A program made the position numbers and the translations under genes. Source: Pseudarthrobacter enclensis (GTDB taxonomy: Bacteria; Actinomycetota; Actinomycetes; Actinomycetales; Micrococcaceae). From it: a DNA stretch of 64,000 bases. Location: positions 62,001 through 126,000 of the forward strand of contig NZ_KQ758599.1 in the NCBI RefSeq assembly GCF_001457025.1, read 5' to 3'. A model generated the notes under the pieces. That model did no database searches. It saw only the letters and a list, made by a program, of their open reading frames with translations, and was not told the origin of the DNA. Of this stretch, positions 1 through 9,053 are shown in pieces; position 1 is the stretch's first letter, and the number at the start of each line of letters is the position of its first letter.

Positions 1-1000
1 CGGCGAACATCAGCGCATCGGTCAACAGCTTGGTGGTGGACTCCATGTGGTTCTGGTCCACCAGGTTGAACCCGCCGGAACGGGTCATGACGGAGGCGAA
101 CAGGGAATGGGTGACCTTGTCCCCGAACCCCATGGGCCCGATGGTGCGGGCGTTGTCCCACTCCATCAGCGCCCACAGGAACGTTCCGGCCACCAGCAGG
201 ATGAAGGAAACCTGGATGGTCAGCTTGGTGTGCAGGTTCCACTTCTTCCAGTTCAGGCCGTTCTGCTGCAGCACCATCACCACCGGGAAGCCGAGGCTGC
301 CCAGGAACACGCCCACCATCAGCGGGACCAGGATCCACAGGTCCGTCTCATAGGGGACGATGCCGTCCGAGTGTGGTGTGAAGCCGGCGTTGTTGAACGC
401 GGAAATCGCGTAGAAAATACCGTGCCACACGGACTGCCAGAAGGGTTCGCCGAGGGTCAGGAACCGGGGAATCAGGGTGAGCGCCAGGATGCCTTCGATG
501 ACCACGGACGTGGTGATGACGATCCGCAGCAGGGTGCCCACTTCGCCCAGCCGCCCGGCGTTGTTCATGGATTCGGCGGCGATGATCTTCCCGCGGACGC
601 CGAGCCGCTTGCTGACCATGAGGGCCAGCAATGACGCCAGCGTCAGGGTGCCCAGGCCGCCGATGAAGATGCCCACCAGGATCACGAGCTGGCCGAAGAA
701 CGACCAGTGGACGGCGGTGGACACCACGGTCAGTCCCGTCACGCACACCGCCGAGACGGCGGTGAACAGGGCCTGGTGCAACGGGGTGGCCGTGCCGTCC
801 GCGGAGGAAACCGGCAGTGACAGCAGGAACGTGAACACCAGGCAGACGGCGGCGAACGCGCTCAGGGCCAGCCGGGCCGGGGAGGTGTTGGCAATGTCGT
901 CGATGAAGTCGCGCAGCCGGGTAAAGATCCAGAGGCCCGCCCGCTCCTCCGGCGGGTGCCAGCTGGCCGGGGTGCGGGGCCTTGACTGGCTTTGCGTCAT
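1..1000 (-). CDS. TrkH/KtrB-family potassium uptake channel subunit (C-terminus cut by window edge)
   Basis: Integral membrane K+-translocating subunit. The visible ~333 residues begin MTQSQSRPRTPA and then show several long hydrophobic segments. A selectivity-filter-like motif, AVSAVCVTGL, sits in the first pore loop, a second pore loop contains AISAFNNAGFTPHSDG, and a later loop contains TRSGGFNLVDQ. These repeated pore motifs are characteristic of TrkH/KtrB proteins, which normally pair with a cytoplasmic NAD-binding TrkA/KtrA gating subunit; that gene is not visible and may lie beyond base 1. The start is the ATG at 1000, with GAGGAT about ten bases upstream. The gene is divergent from the AcuC-like gene. 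The C-terminal part lies outside the window. Confidence 0.9.
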   Translation of the reverse strand, partial: MTQSQSRPRTPASWHPPEERAGLWIFTRLRDFIDDIANTSPARLALSAFAAVCLVFTFLLSLPVSSADGTATPLHQALFTAVSAVCVTGLTVVSTAVHWSFFGQLVILVGIFIGGLGTLTLASLLALMVSKRLGVRGKIIAAESMNNAGRLGEVGTLLRIVITTSVVIEGILALTLIPRFLTLGEPFWQSVWHGIFYAISAFNNAGFTPHSDGIVPYETDLWILVPLMVGVFLGSLGFPVVMVLQQNGLNWKKWNLHTKLTIQVSFILLVAGTFLWALMEWDNARTIGPMGFGDKVTHSLFASVMTRSGGFNLVDQNHMESTTKLLTDALMFA

Positions 1001-1104
1001 GGGTGGCTTATCCTCGGTTGAATCTGCTTTCCCCAGTAGTAAACCACTAAAGGCCGCGTCATGGCCGGGCAGGGACGGGCCCGTGCTCGGGTAGCCTGTG
1101 ATTG

Positions 1105-2316
1105 ATGACATACCTGCCCGGCCTGAGCCAGCCCGCGCCGCCAACGGTGGTGGCGTGGAGCGCTGACATGACAGCCTACAACTTCGGCCACGGGCACCCC
1201 ATGGCGCCTGAACGGATGGAACTCACCGCACGCCTCGCCCGGAGCCTGGGGCTGTTCACGCTGGACCACGTCTCCGTGGAAGCACCGGAGGTCGCCACAG
1301 ACAGCGAACTCGCGGCCGTGCACGCGCCGGACTACGTGGCGGCGGTGCGCAGGGTCAGCGCTGATCCCTCCACGCCCGACGAAGCCCGGGGACTGGGTAC
1401 CGAGGACGACCCCGCCTTCGCCGGCATGCATGAAGCTGCGGCCCGGCTGGCCGGTGGATCACTGCTGGCGGCCACCAGGATCCTCGACGGCTCGGCGCTG
1501 CACGCCGTCAACTTCGGCGGGGGCATGCACCACGCGGCGCGCAGCCGTGCAAGCGGCTTCTGTATTTACAATGATGCCGCGCTGGCGGTCCAGAGGCTGC
1601 TGGACGGCGGGGTAGGGAAGGTTGCCTACATCGACGTCGACGCCCATCACGGCGACGGAACGGAGAGCATCTTCTGGGACGACCCCCGCGTCCTGACTCT
1701 CTCCCTGCACGAGACGGGCATGACCCTCTTCCCCGGCACCGGCTTTGCCAACGAGATCGGCGGCCCGGGCGCCGAGGGGACGGCCGTGAACGTCGCCCTG
1801 CCGGCCGGTACCGGAGACGCGGGCTGGCTGCGCGCCTTCTACGCGGTGGTTCCCCAGTTGGTGGCTGCCTTCGAACCGGAGGTCATTGTGAGCCAGCACG
1901 GCTGCGACTCGCACCGGACGGACCCCCTGACGCACCTCAAGCTCAGCGTGGACGGCCAGCGGGAGGCCGCGTCCGCCGTCGCGAACCTCGCAGGCCGGTT
2001 CTGCGGCGGCAGGTGGATCGCCACCGGGGGAGGGGGCTACAACGTCCTGGACGTCGTTCCCCGGTCCTGGAGCCACCTGGTGGCCATTGCAGCCGGACGT
2101 CCCGTCCCCCTGCGCACTGCCGTCCCGCAGGACTGGCGGGAATATGTCGAGGAGAAGTACGGCACGCACGCGCCTGATTTCATGGGCGACGACGTCGAGC
2201 TGTGGTGGCGGTCCTGGGAGGTGGGATTCGATCCCAACGACGCCGTGGACCGCACCGTCATGGCCACCCGCAAGGAAGTCTTTCCGCTGCATGGACTGGA
2301 CCCCTGGTTCGATTGA
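1105..2316 (+). CDS. acuC: AcuC-like histone deacetylase-family enzyme
   Basis: Zinc-dependent deacetylase of the arginase/HDAC fold, 403 aa, the usual length for AcuC. Visible motifs in order: an N-terminal HPMAPERM, the paired active-site histidines in GGGMHHAARS, the metal-binding DVDAHHGDGT, the HGCDSHRTDPLTH block, and the catalytic-tyrosine motif TGGGGYN near residue 310. Family knowledge: AcuC proteins remove acetyl groups from lysines such as that of acetyl-CoA synthetase; the substrate here is not shown. A TTG lies directly before the chosen ATG. I prefer the ATG because a -10-like TAGCCT at 1092-1097 ends seven bases before it and no Shine-Dalgarno is visible, suggesting a leaderless mRNA. 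Confidence 0.88.
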   Translation: MTYLPGLSQPAPPTVVAWSADMTAYNFGHGHPMAPERMELTARLARSLGLFTLDHVSVEAPEVATDSELAAVHAPDYVAAVRRVSADPSTPDEARGLGTEDDPAFAGMHEAAARLAGGSLLAATRILDGSALHAVNFGGGMHHAARSRASGFCIYNDAALAVQRLLDGGVGKVAYIDVDAHHGDGTESIFWDDPRVLTLSLHETGMTLFPGTGFANEIGGPGAEGTAVNVALPAGTGDAGWLRAFYAVVPQLVAAFEPEVIVSQHGCDSHRTDPLTHLKLSVDGQREAASAVANLAGRFCGGRWIATGGGGYNVLDVVPRSWSHLVAIAAGRPVPLRTAVPQDWREYVEEKYGTHAPDFMGDDVELWWRSWEVGFDPNDAVDRTVMATRKEVFPLHGLDPWFD

Positions 2317-2393
2317 CGTGGCCTCCGTCCCATTCCGCTCCCGCCCCGAAATAGTTGATGCCTTCCGGCGTATATGTCGTTAGGGTGGGAGGC

Positions 2394-2975
2394 ATGGTGA
2401 CAGACGACGTATTTGCCGTCATTGCGGAATCGACCCGGCGCGACATCCTGGTTTCCCTGTGCGCCGGGGACAAGGCCGTGGGCGAACTGGTGGAGGAATT
2501 GGCCGCGAGCCAGCCCACCATTTCCAAGCACCTGAAAGTCCTGCGGGAGGCCCAACTGGTCAGCATGCGCGCCCAGGGCCAGAAGCGCTACTACGCGCTG
2601 AACCGCAAGCCCCTCGAGGGTGTGGCCAACTGGCTGGGGATGTTCGACGTTGTTCCGGCGGCGGTTGCCGGACCGGCCACCGCCGCAGCCCCGGACAAGC
2701 ACGACGCCCCTGCAGCCCCCGCCGCCAGGGAAACCGTGCCCGCTGCCGCTGAAACGGAAGCGCAGGAACCACTGCCGTCCGTCCCGGCCGACGTCCTGGT
2801 GCGGGACGGTGCGGAGCTGAGCCCCGCCGTCGTCATCCCCGGTGGCACCTCGGCGCCGCTGAGCGATGACAGTGTTCCCCAGCAGATCGGCCGGACTGTG
2901 GGACGGGCCGCCACCCGCGCCGCGGACCTGTTGGCCAACCTGCCCAACCTGCCCAAATTCGGGCGGAAGAAGTAG
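2394..2975 (+). CDS. ArsR-family winged-helix regulator with long Ala/Pro-rich tail
   Basis: Predicted DNA-binding regulator, 193 aa. Residues ~1-85 form an ArsR winged helix: TRRDILVSLCAGDKAVGELV, then the recognition helix SQPTISKHLKVLREAQLV, then the wing GQKRYYALN. No cysteine metal-sensing motif is visible, so the signal is unknown. The remaining ~100 residues are a low-complexity Ala/Pro/Glu linker ending in a short Leu-rich, basic tail (NLPNLPKFGRKK), unusual for ArsR proteins, which are normally near 100 aa. The chosen ATG follows TAGGGT at 2381-2386 by seven bases, consistent with leaderless initiation. An in-frame extension upstream to 2355 lacks support. It converges on the dehydrogenase gene with a gap of only 3 bases. 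Confidence 0.83.
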   Translation: MVTDDVFAVIAESTRRDILVSLCAGDKAVGELVEELAASQPTISKHLKVLREAQLVSMRAQGQKRYYALNRKPLEGVANWLGMFDVVPAAVAGPATAAAPDKHDAPAAPAARETVPAAAETEAQEPLPSVPADVLVRDGAELSPAVVIPGGTSAPLSDDSVPQQIGRTVGRAATRAADLLANLPNLPKFGRKK

Positions 2976-2978
2976 GAC

Positions 2979-4337
2979 CTACTTTCCCAGCAGCCGGACG
3001 TGCTCCGGCGTGAGCTCGGAAACCCGGCTGACGCCCAGCAGCGCCATGGTCCGGGCCATGTCCTTTTCCAGGATCTGCAGCGCCCGGTCCACGCCGGCCC
3101 GGCCGCCGGCCATCAGCCCGTACAGGTAGGCCCTGCCGATCAGGGTGAAGTCCGCCCCCAAAGCCAGCGCCGCCACGATGTCCGCGCCGCTCATGATCCC
3201 CGTGTCGAGCATGATGGCGGTGTCCGCGTTGTCCGCCGCGAACGCCTGCTTCACGTCCGGGAGCAGGTGGAAAGGAATGGGCGCCCGGTCCAGCTGGCGC
3301 CCGCCGTGGTTGGACAGGACCACGCCGTCCGCGCCGTGGTCCGCCACCCGCCGGGCGTCCTCCACAGTCTGGATGCCCTTGACCACCAGGTTGCCCTTCC
3401 AGGTTTCGCGCAGCCAGTCCAGGTCCTCAAACGACAGGGTGGGATCGAACATGGAGTTGATCAGGTCCGCCACGGTGCCGGTGTACCGCGACAGCGACGC
3501 GAACGTCAGCGGCTCGTGGGTGAGGAAATTGAACCACCACGCGGGCCGGTAGGAGGCGTCCACCACGGTCTTCAGGGTCAGCGCCGGCGGTATGGTCATG
3601 CCGTTGCGCACATCGCGGAGGCGGGCGCCGGCCACGGACGTGTCCACCGTGACCATGAGGGTGTCGTTGCCTGCCCGGGCGGCGCGCTCGATGAGCTCCA
3701 GCGACCGGTCGCGGTCTGTCCACAGGTACAGCTGGAACCAGTTCCGCCCGTTCGGCGCCGCGGCCGCAACGTCCTCGATGGACGCGGTGCCCATGGTGGA
3801 CAGCGTGTAGGGGATGCCGGCGGCCTCGGCTGCCTGGGAGCCCGCGTACTCGCCTTCGGACTGCATCATCCGGGTGAAGCCTGTGGGGGCGATGCCCACG
3901 GGCAGCCGGGAGGGCCTGCCCAGGATGTCCGTGCCCAGGTCGATGCTGGAGACGTTCCGCAGGATGCCGGGCCGGAATTCGATGTCCAGGAAGGCCTGGC
4001 GGGCGCGGCGGAGGGTGATTTCCCCTTCCGCTGCTCCGTCCGTGTAGTCGAACGGTGCCTTCGGCGTCCGGCGTTTTGCCATGTCCCGGAGGTCCCAGAT
4101 GGTGCTGGCCCGCGCCAGCCGTGCTTCCCTGCTGAAGTCCGGCTTCTTGAACTGCAGGAGCGGGGCGAGGTCCGAATACTTCGGCACGCGGCGCCTGAGT
4201 GCTGGCGGCAGGGCACGGACCGGCGGCAGGGCAGAGGCCGACGGCGGCGCGGGCGCGGGTGCCTGGGCTGCGGGGATGTCCGTGGCGTCCGCCGCGGGCG
4301 TTGCCTCCGGGTTGTTGGGCTGGACGGTGTGCGTCAT
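2979..4337 (-). CDS. lldD: FMN-dependent alpha-hydroxy-acid dehydrogenase (L-lactate dehydrogenase LldD-like)
   Basis: Flavoenzyme of the LldD / glycolate oxidase / lactate monooxygenase family that oxidises an L-2-hydroxy acid to the keto acid; L-lactate is the likeliest substrate. Diagnostic motifs are [14 protein letters not shown] near the N-terminal part of the barrel, [10 protein letters not shown], and the active-site signature [12 protein letters not shown] with catalytic His and substrate-binding Arg. At 452 aa it is longer than typical LldD because of an N-terminal ~50-residue Pro/Ala-rich segment. I chose the ATG at 4337 because GGAGGAG precedes it at proper spacing; an in-frame ATG five codons upstream lies before that Shine-Dalgarno. 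Monooxygenase versus dehydrogenase activity cannot be decided from sequence alone. Confidence 0.8.
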   Translation of the reverse strand: MTHTVQPNNPEATPAADATDIPAAQAPAPAPPSASALPPVRALPPALRRRVPKYSDLAPLLQFKKPDFSREARLARASTIWDLRDMAKRRTPKAPFDYTDGAAEGEITLRRARQAFLDIEFRPGILRNVSSIDLGTDILGRPSRLPVGIAPTGFTRMMQSEGEYAGSQAAEAAGIPYTLSTMGTASIEDVAAAAPNGRNWFQLYLWTDRDRSLELIERAARAGNDTLMVTVDTSVAGARLRDVRNGMTIPPALTLKTVVDASYRPAWWFNFLTHEPLTFASLSRYTGTVADLINSMFDPTLSFEDLDWLRETWKGNLVVKGIQTVEDARRVADHGADGVVLSNHGGRQLDRAPIPFHLLPDVKQAFAADNADTAIMLDTGIMSGADIVAALALGADFTLIGRAYLYGLMAGGRAGVDRALQILEKDMARTMALLGVSRVSELTPEHVRLLGK

Positions 4338-4362
4338 GGTCTCCTCCGGCATCCCGGGCGGG

Positions 4363-5397
4363 TCAGCCGTGAACGGCGGTGCGTGCCGCCCTGGCCGGGC
4401 CGCTGCTGGAGCGGACTTCGAGGCGTGGCTGGTACCGGCTGCCCGGGGCGTCGCTCGCTTCCTTCCGGATCAGCGCCCGCAGCTGCTGCCAGGCCTGCTC
4501 TCCAAGTTCGGTGATGGGGACCGCCGCCGTGGTGAGGGCCGGCGTCGTGTACTTGGCGAAGGGGATGTCATCGAAGCCGGTGACGGAGATGTCGCCGGGG
4601 ACATCGATGCCGCGTTCATGCAGGCCGCTCATCAGCCCCATGGCCACGAGGTCGTTGAAGGCAAGTATGCCGGTGGCGCCGCACTCCAGTACAGCGTCCA
4701 CGGCCTCATGCCCGGTATCGAAGTCCGATCCGCCTTCCAACATGGTGACCTCCACGTGGGGGTGCGCGGCCTTGAATGATTCCAGACCCTGCAGGCGCAG
4801 ACCGTTGGATGCGCTGCGCGGCGGACCAGCCAGGAAAGCGAGCCGGGTGTGGCCAAGCTCCACGAGGTGCTCTGCGATGTCCTGCACGCCCTGCCCGTAG
4901 TCCACCACCAGGCTGGGTATGCCCGCGGCGGCCGTGATGCGGTTGATCAGCACCAGCGGGTGCAGGGACGGGGCGATCTCTTCCAGTTCGGCGTCGGTCA
5001 TGCGCGGCGCGCACAGGACCAATCCGTCGCACCGGCGGCGGGCCTCCCCGGCCAGGATTGCCTCCTCGCTGGACACTTCGAAGGAATCGGCGATCAGGAC
5101 CCGGTACCCGTCCTGGGCCGCCGCCCGGCTCAGCCCGCGCAGGATGGCCTGGAATGTGGGGTTGGCCAGGTCCGGGACCACGATGCCGATGGTGTCCGTC
5201 TTGCCCAGGGCAAGGCTGCGGCCTACGGGGTTGGGCTGGTACTTCAGCTCGGCCGCTGCCGCCCGGACGCGGGCTGCGATGTCCGGGTCCACCGTGTAGT
5301 TGCCGTTCATCACGCGGGAAACGGTGGCATGGGAGACGCCGGCCTTCACTGCGACATCTGCGATGCCGATACGGCCGGTTGCCGATTTCCTGACCAT
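4363..5397 (-). CDS. LacI-family transcriptional regulator (uronate/pectin operon)
   Basis: Sugar-responsive repressor, 344 aa. The N-terminal HTH reads [20 protein letters not shown], followed by the hinge-helix region [15 protein letters not shown] and a periplasmic-binding-protein-like effector domain ([14 protein letters not shown]...). A strong Shine-Dalgarno (AGGAAAGG) precedes the ATG. It is divergent from the oxidative uronate operon. The 340-bp intergenic region holds two good GAAAACGCTTTC palindromes and one weaker one, one overlapping the expected transcription start of the operon. Inference: this protein binds those type-A boxes and represses until a uronate or oligogalacturonide-derived effector appears. 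Effector identity is unknown. Confidence 0.88.
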   Translation of the reverse strand: MVRKSATGRIGIADVAVKAGVSHATVSRVMNGNYTVDPDIAARVRAAAAELKYQPNPVGRSLALGKTDTIGIVVPDLANPTFQAILRGLSRAAAQDGYRVLIADSFEVSSEEAILAGEARRRCDGLVLCAPRMTDAELEEIAPSLHPLVLINRITAAAGIPSLVVDYGQGVQDIAEHLVELGHTRLAFLAGPPRSASNGLRLQGLESFKAAHPHVEVTMLEGGSDFDTGHEAVDAVLECGATGILAFNDLVAMGLMSGLHERGIDVPGDISVTGFDDIPFAKYTTPALTTAAVPITELGEQAWQQLRALIRKEASDAPGSRYQPRLEVRSSSGPARAARTAVHG

Positions 5398-5511
5398 AGG
5401 GAACCTTTCCTAGCGCCACGGACCATGGGCCCCGGCCGGTTTTGCCAACGCTGCAGCAGCATCCGGCCGCCTGGGTGGCGGTGCATTGAGTGCCAGCATA
5501 TAACGCTCTGG

Positions 5512-5523
5512 GAAAACGATTTC
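5512..5523. promoter_or_regulatory. Weak LacI-type operator (type A)
   Basis: GAAAACGATTTC lies about 115 bases upstream of the LacI gene, followed by two further GTTTTCCC half-sites at 5528-5535 and 5538-5545. The half-sites are AT-rich in a GC-rich genome. Possibly autoregulation of the LacI gene. Confidence 0.4.
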
Positions 5524-5590
5524 TATTGTTTTCCCGTGTTTTCCCACGCTTTTTCCCGGTTTTCCGGCCATCCCTCACCGTTGTGAGGTA

Positions 5591-5602
5591 GAAAACGCTT
5601 TC
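5591..5602. promoter_or_regulatory. LacI-type operator (type A)
   Basis: GAAAACGCTTTC, a near-palindrome with flanking A and T, centrally placed between the divergent LacI gene and the uronate operon. It is identical to the core of the box at 5664-5681, so the pair could support looping or cooperative binding. Confidence 0.65.
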
Positions 5603-5630
5603 TTCCAGTTGGCAGAATGGTTGACGGCAT

Positions 5631-5659
5631 GCTGCCGCAGTTGATACAAATCATATAGC
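5631..5659 (+). promoter_or_regulatory. Promoter of the oxidative uronate operon
   Basis: TTGACG (5631-5636), a 17-bp spacer, then TATAGC (5654-5659). Transcription would start near 5666, inside the strong operator that follows, a classic repressor roadblock arrangement. Apart from this promoter and the three operators, the 340-bp gap 5398-5737 shows no gene or RNA structure that I can recognise. Confidence 0.6.
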
Positions 5660-5663
5660 TAAT

Positions 5664-5681
5664 CGAGAAAACGCTTTCTCG
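5664..5681. promoter_or_regulatory. Strong LacI-type operator (type A)
   Basis: CGAGAAAACGCTTTCTCG: 7-bp perfect inverted arms (CGAGAAA/TTTCTCG) around ACGC. It overlaps the predicted +1 of the uronate operon and is the best palindrome of its class in the window. Confidence 0.75.
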
Positions 5682-5737
5682 CCGGTGCAGCACAACGCCG
5701 GAGCCGCTATCCCCGGACCGCCCGCAGGACCGGGCCC

Positions 5738-7162
5738 ATGTCTTCGAAAGGGACCCCCATGGTCAACACAGCCGAGTCCGCCGCCGCTGCACCCACGGTG
5801 AGTCACGGCGGGAAGGCCCGCTTCGCCCTCATCGGCACGGGCGGCCGCTCCGAGATGTACATCCGCGCCATCTTCGGCAAGCACGCCGACACCGCCGAAC
5901 TCGTGGCGTTCTCGGACGTCAACCCGGGCCGGGTGGAGTTCTACCAGAACCTCATCCAGGAACTGGGCGCCCCTGGCCCCATCGCCTCGTTCGACCCCAA
6001 GGACCTGACCGCGTTTGTCCAGGCCAACAACATCGACCGGCTGGTGGTCACCACGCCGGACTACACCCATGCCGACTACATCGTGGAGGGCCTGCGCGCC
6101 GGCGCCGACGTCGTCGTCGAAAAGCCCCTCACCATCGACGCCGAGGGCTGCCGGCGCATCACCCGGGCGGTGGAGGAGACAGGCCGCAACGTGGTGGTCA
6201 CCTTCAACTACCGCTACTCGCCCCGCAACAGCGCCCTCAAGGAAATCATCCAGAGCGGCGTGATCGGCAAGGTCACCTCCATCGACTTCAGCTGGGTCCT
6301 GGACACCGTCCACGGCGCCGACTACTTCCGCCGCTGGCACCGGGAAAAGAAGAACTCCGGCGGGCTGCTGATCCACAAGGCCTCGCACCACTTCGACCTG
6401 GTCAACTGGTGGATCGACGACGTTCCCGAGCGGGTCTTCGCCTCGGGCGGACTGAAGTTCTACGGCGACAAGAACGCCGCCGAACGCGGGCTGGGCGCCC
6501 GGCCGGAACGCGGCACCCCCGCGGACGATTCCCCCGCCGCCGGCCGCGACCCCTTCGCCCTGGACCTGCGCGAGGACGAACGGCTCAAGGCACTGTTCCT
6601 CGACAACGAACACTACGACGGTTACCGCCGCGACCAGGACGTCTTCACCGGCGGCATCACCATCGAGGACAACCTTGCCCTCGTGGTGGAGTACCAGGGC
6701 GGCCCGCGGCTCAGCTACTCGCTGAACGCCCACAGCCCGTGGGAGGGCTACCGGGTGGCCGTCAACGGCACCGAAGGCCGCGCCGAACTGGAAGTGGTGG
6801 AACGGGCCGCCGTCGTCCACAGCACCGACAAGAAGACGGTGGTGGACCCTTCCGCCACCCCGGTGGAGGAAGAGGACGCCGTCCGCCGCAACGGTGAACG
6901 GCTGGTGGTCCAGCGCCATTGGGAGCCCGCCTACGAGGTGCCGATCGTCAACGGTGAAGGCGGCCACGGCGGCGGCGACGCCCTGCTGCTGTCGGATCTC
7001 TTCAACGGCCCCGGCGAAGACCCGCTGGGCCGCCCGTCAGGCTACCTGGACGGCCTCCGCTCCGTCTCCGTGGGCATCGCGGGCAACCGCTCCCTGGAAA
7101 GCTCCCTGCCCGTGCGCGTCGAGGACCTTGACCTCGGCGTCGACCTTCGCCGCGGCAACTGA
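5738..7162 (+). CDS. Gfo/Idh/MocA-family NAD(P)-dependent oxidoreductase
   Basis: First gene of the uronate operon, 474 aa. The N-terminal Rossmann fold carries RFALIGTGGRSEMYIRAIFG, and the family motif VVVEKPLT (catalytic Lys region) falls near residues 126-133; a C-terminal substrate domain follows with FNYRYSPRNSALKE and HKASHHFDLVNWW. It is longer than typical family members (~350 aa) owing to an insert near residues 240-290. The substrate is unknown; by context it is an uronate, an aldarate derivative or a pectin-derived sugar. An alternative start at 5759 (MVNTAESA) follows AAAGGG; I kept 5738, which has AGGA at 8-nt spacing. The next gene starts 29 nt downstream. Confidence 0.85.
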   Translation: MSSKGTPMVNTAESAAAAPTVSHGGKARFALIGTGGRSEMYIRAIFGKHADTAELVAFSDVNPGRVEFYQNLIQELGAPGPIASFDPKDLTAFVQANNIDRLVVTTPDYTHADYIVEGLRAGADVVVEKPLTIDAEGCRRITRAVEETGRNVVVTFNYRYSPRNSALKEIIQSGVIGKVTSIDFSWVLDTVHGADYFRRWHREKKNSGGLLIHKASHHFDLVNWWIDDVPERVFASGGLKFYGDKNAAERGLGARPERGTPADDSPAAGRDPFALDLREDERLKALFLDNEHYDGYRRDQDVFTGGITIEDNLALVVEYQGGPRLSYSLNAHSPWEGYRVAVNGTEGRAELEVVERAAVVHSTDKKTVVDPSATPVEEEDAVRRNGERLVVQRHWEPAYEVPIVNGEGGHGGGDALLLSDLFNGPGEDPLGRPSGYLDGLRSVSVGIAGNRSLESSLPVRVEDLDLGVDLRRGN

Positions 7163-7191
7163 CCGCCGCCACGAGACCCTAAGGAACAACC

Positions 7192-8151
7192 ATGAGCAGG
7201 ATCTTTGTCACCGGCGGCTCCGGCCGGCTGGGACGCAGTGTGGTGGCAGGGCTCGCCGAAGCCGGCCACCAGGTCATCTCCGTAGACCGTGACGCCCTGC
7301 CTGCAGAACTGCTGCCGGCCGGCGTCGAGCAGGAAACCGCTGACCTGCTGGCGCCCGGCGAGGCCCTGCGCCTCATCCGGAACGCCAGGCCCGACGCCGT
7401 CATCCACCTGGCGGCGATCGCGGTACCGTTCAGCGCGCCAGAGGACGTCATCTTCGCCACGAACACCAGGCTCGCCTTTGCCGTCATCAGCGCAGCCACC
7501 GAACTGGCAGTGCCGAAGATCGTCACCGCCAGCAGCCCCACCGTCCTGGGCTACGGTTCACCCGCAGGCTGGCTGCCGCCGTCGTTCCCGCTGAACGAGC
7601 TGACCCCGCCCAGGCCGTGGAACGCGTACGCGCTGTCCAAGCTGATCGCGGAACAGACCGTGCAGATGTTCGCCGCCGCGCAGGGGGAGAAGCTCCGCTA
7701 CGCCGCCTTCCGGCCGTGCTTCGTCATCTCGCCGGAGGAGTGGGAAGGCGCCCCCACGCAGCAGGGCCATACGCTGGCAGAGCGGCTCGCCGACCCCGCC
7801 CTTTCCGCGCCCGCGCTGTTCAACTACGTGGATGCCCGCGACGTGGCGGAATTCCTGGACCTGCTGCTGGACAAGATGGACTCCATCCCCAATGGCGAGA
7901 CGTTCTTCGTCGGCGCCGCAGACGCCCTGGCCACCGCGCCGCTGTCAGAGCTGATGCCCCGCTTCCTGCCGGGCAGCGACGCCATCAGCGCAGCGCTCAC
8001 CGGCACCAGCCCCGCGTTTTCCATCCACAAGGCACAGGAACTGCTGGGCTGGCAGCCCCGGCGCAGCTGGCGCACCGAACTCAAATCCACCCTCAACGAC
8101 GAGACCTCCACGCTGGTGACCGCCGGCAGCGGAGCCAAGGAGACATCATGA
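7192..8151 (+). CDS. NAD-dependent epimerase/dehydratase-family protein, candidate uronate dehydrogenase
   Basis: Extended short-chain dehydrogenase, 319 aa. It has the nucleotide-binding FVTGGSGRLGRSV at residues 5-17, an HLAAIAVP block, TASSPTVLGYG, and the catalytic YALSK near residue 146. Context suggests oxidation of D-galacturonate or D-glucuronate to the aldarolactone, because genes for all later steps of the oxidative uronate pathway follow directly; the known Udh enzymes belong to this superfamily but are shorter (~265 aa). An epimerase or other sugar-nucleotide role cannot be excluded. AAGGA precedes the ATG. Its stop overlaps the kdgD start by 4 nt (ATGA), indicating translational coupling. 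Confidence 0.78.
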   Translation: MSRIFVTGGSGRLGRSVVAGLAEAGHQVISVDRDALPAELLPAGVEQETADLLAPGEALRLIRNARPDAVIHLAAIAVPFSAPEDVIFATNTRLAFAVISAATELAVPKIVTASSPTVLGYGSPAGWLPPSFPLNELTPPRPWNAYALSKLIAEQTVQMFAAAQGEKLRYAAFRPCFVISPEEWEGAPTQQGHTLAERLADPALSAPALFNYVDARDVAEFLDLLLDKMDSIPNGETFFVGAADALATAPLSELMPRFLPGSDAISAALTGTSPAFSIHKAQELLGWQPRRSWRTELKSTLNDETSTLVTAGSGAKETS

Positions 8152-9053
8152 AATTCGACGGCGTACTCTTCTTCCCCGTCACCCCGTTCACGGCCGAAGG
8201 CGCCGTGGACGTGGAACTGCTCAAGGAACACATCGCCTCCCGGCTGCCGTTCGGCCCGGGCGGCGTGTTTCCCGCCTGCGGCACGGGCGAATTCCACGCC
8301 CTGAGCATCGAGGAGGTGCGCACCGTGGTGCGCGCCGCCGTCGAAGTGGTGGACGGGAAGGTGCCCGTGGTGGCCGGAGCCGGCGGTCCCCTGGGGCACG
8401 CCCTGGCCGCCGCCAAGGCTGCCGAGGAAGCCGGCGCCGACGCCCTCCTGGTGCTGCCCCCGTACCTGGTCACCGGACCCACCGACGGGCTGGTCGCCTA
8501 CATCGAGGCCGTGGCGGCCGCCAGCAGCCTGCCGGTGATCGTCTACCACCGAGGAAACGCCAAATTCACCGCAGCGTCCATGGCCCGGCTGGCCGCCAAC
8601 CCCAAGGTGGTGGGCTTCAAGGATGGACTGGGCGACGTCGGCCTCGCCCAGGAGATCGTGTCCGCCGTGAAGGCCACCGGCCGCGACGACTTCGCGTTCT
8701 TCAACGGCCTGCTGACCGCCGAACTGACGCAGGGCGCCTACCGGGGCCTGGGCATCCCGCTGTACTCCTCCGCAGCGTTCGCCATGGCGCCGGAGATCGC
8801 CAAGGCCTACTACGACGCCTACGTCTCCGGTGACGAGGACCGCCGGAACGCCCTGCTGGAAGGCTTCTACGCACCCCTGGTGCGGCTCCGTGACCAGACC
8901 CCGGGTTTCGGCGTATCCCTGATCAAGGCCGGCCTACGCCTGGGCGGCCTGCCCGTCGGTTCCGTCCGGGCCCCGCTGGTGGATCCCACCGACGAACAGC
9001 TGGTTGAGCTCAAGGCCATCCTCGCCAAGGGCTACGAGCTGGCCGGCCGCTGA
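8148..9053 (+). CDS. kdgD: 5-dehydro-4-deoxyglucarate dehydratase
   Basis: Cytoplasmic class I aldolase-superfamily enzyme (DHDPS fold) converting 5-keto-4-deoxyglucarate to 2-oxoglutarate semialdehyde with loss of water and CO2. 301 aa, the usual length. Seen: MKFDGVLFFPVTPF, the substrate-loop region GPGGVFPACGTGEFHAL, Tyr in VIVYHRGN near residue 132, and the Schiff-base Lys in VGFKDGLGD near residue 157. It starts inside the stop of the preceding dehydrogenase and its own stop overlaps the next ATG (TGATG), so three genes are tightly coupled. Identity is secure from motifs and context. Confidence 0.93.
   Translation: MKFDGVLFFPVTPFTAEGAVDVELLKEHIASRLPFGPGGVFPACGTGEFHALSIEEVRTVVRAAVEVVDGKVPVVAGAGGPLGHALAAAKAAEEAGADALLVLPPYLVTGPTDGLVAYIEAVAAASSLPVIVYHRGNAKFTAASMARLAANPKVVGFKDGLGDVGLAQEIVSAVKATGRDDFAFFNGLLTAELTQGAYRGLGIPLYSSAAFAMAPEIAKAYYDAYVSGDEDRRNALLEGFYAPLVRLRDQTPGFGVSLIKAGLRLGGLPVGSVRAPLVDPTDEQLVELKAILAKGYELAGR

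Noticed and set aside
5591..5681. Type-A boxes as CcpA catabolite-response (cre) sites
   Set aside because: They resemble cre sequences, but CcpA control is a Firmicutes feature; a LacI-family gene lies directly beside the best sites, which is the simpler explanation.
5651..6967. A 438-codon frame antisense to the Gfo/Idh gene
   Set aside because: Shadow of a well-supported gene; it would also run through the operator region and has no recognisable domain.
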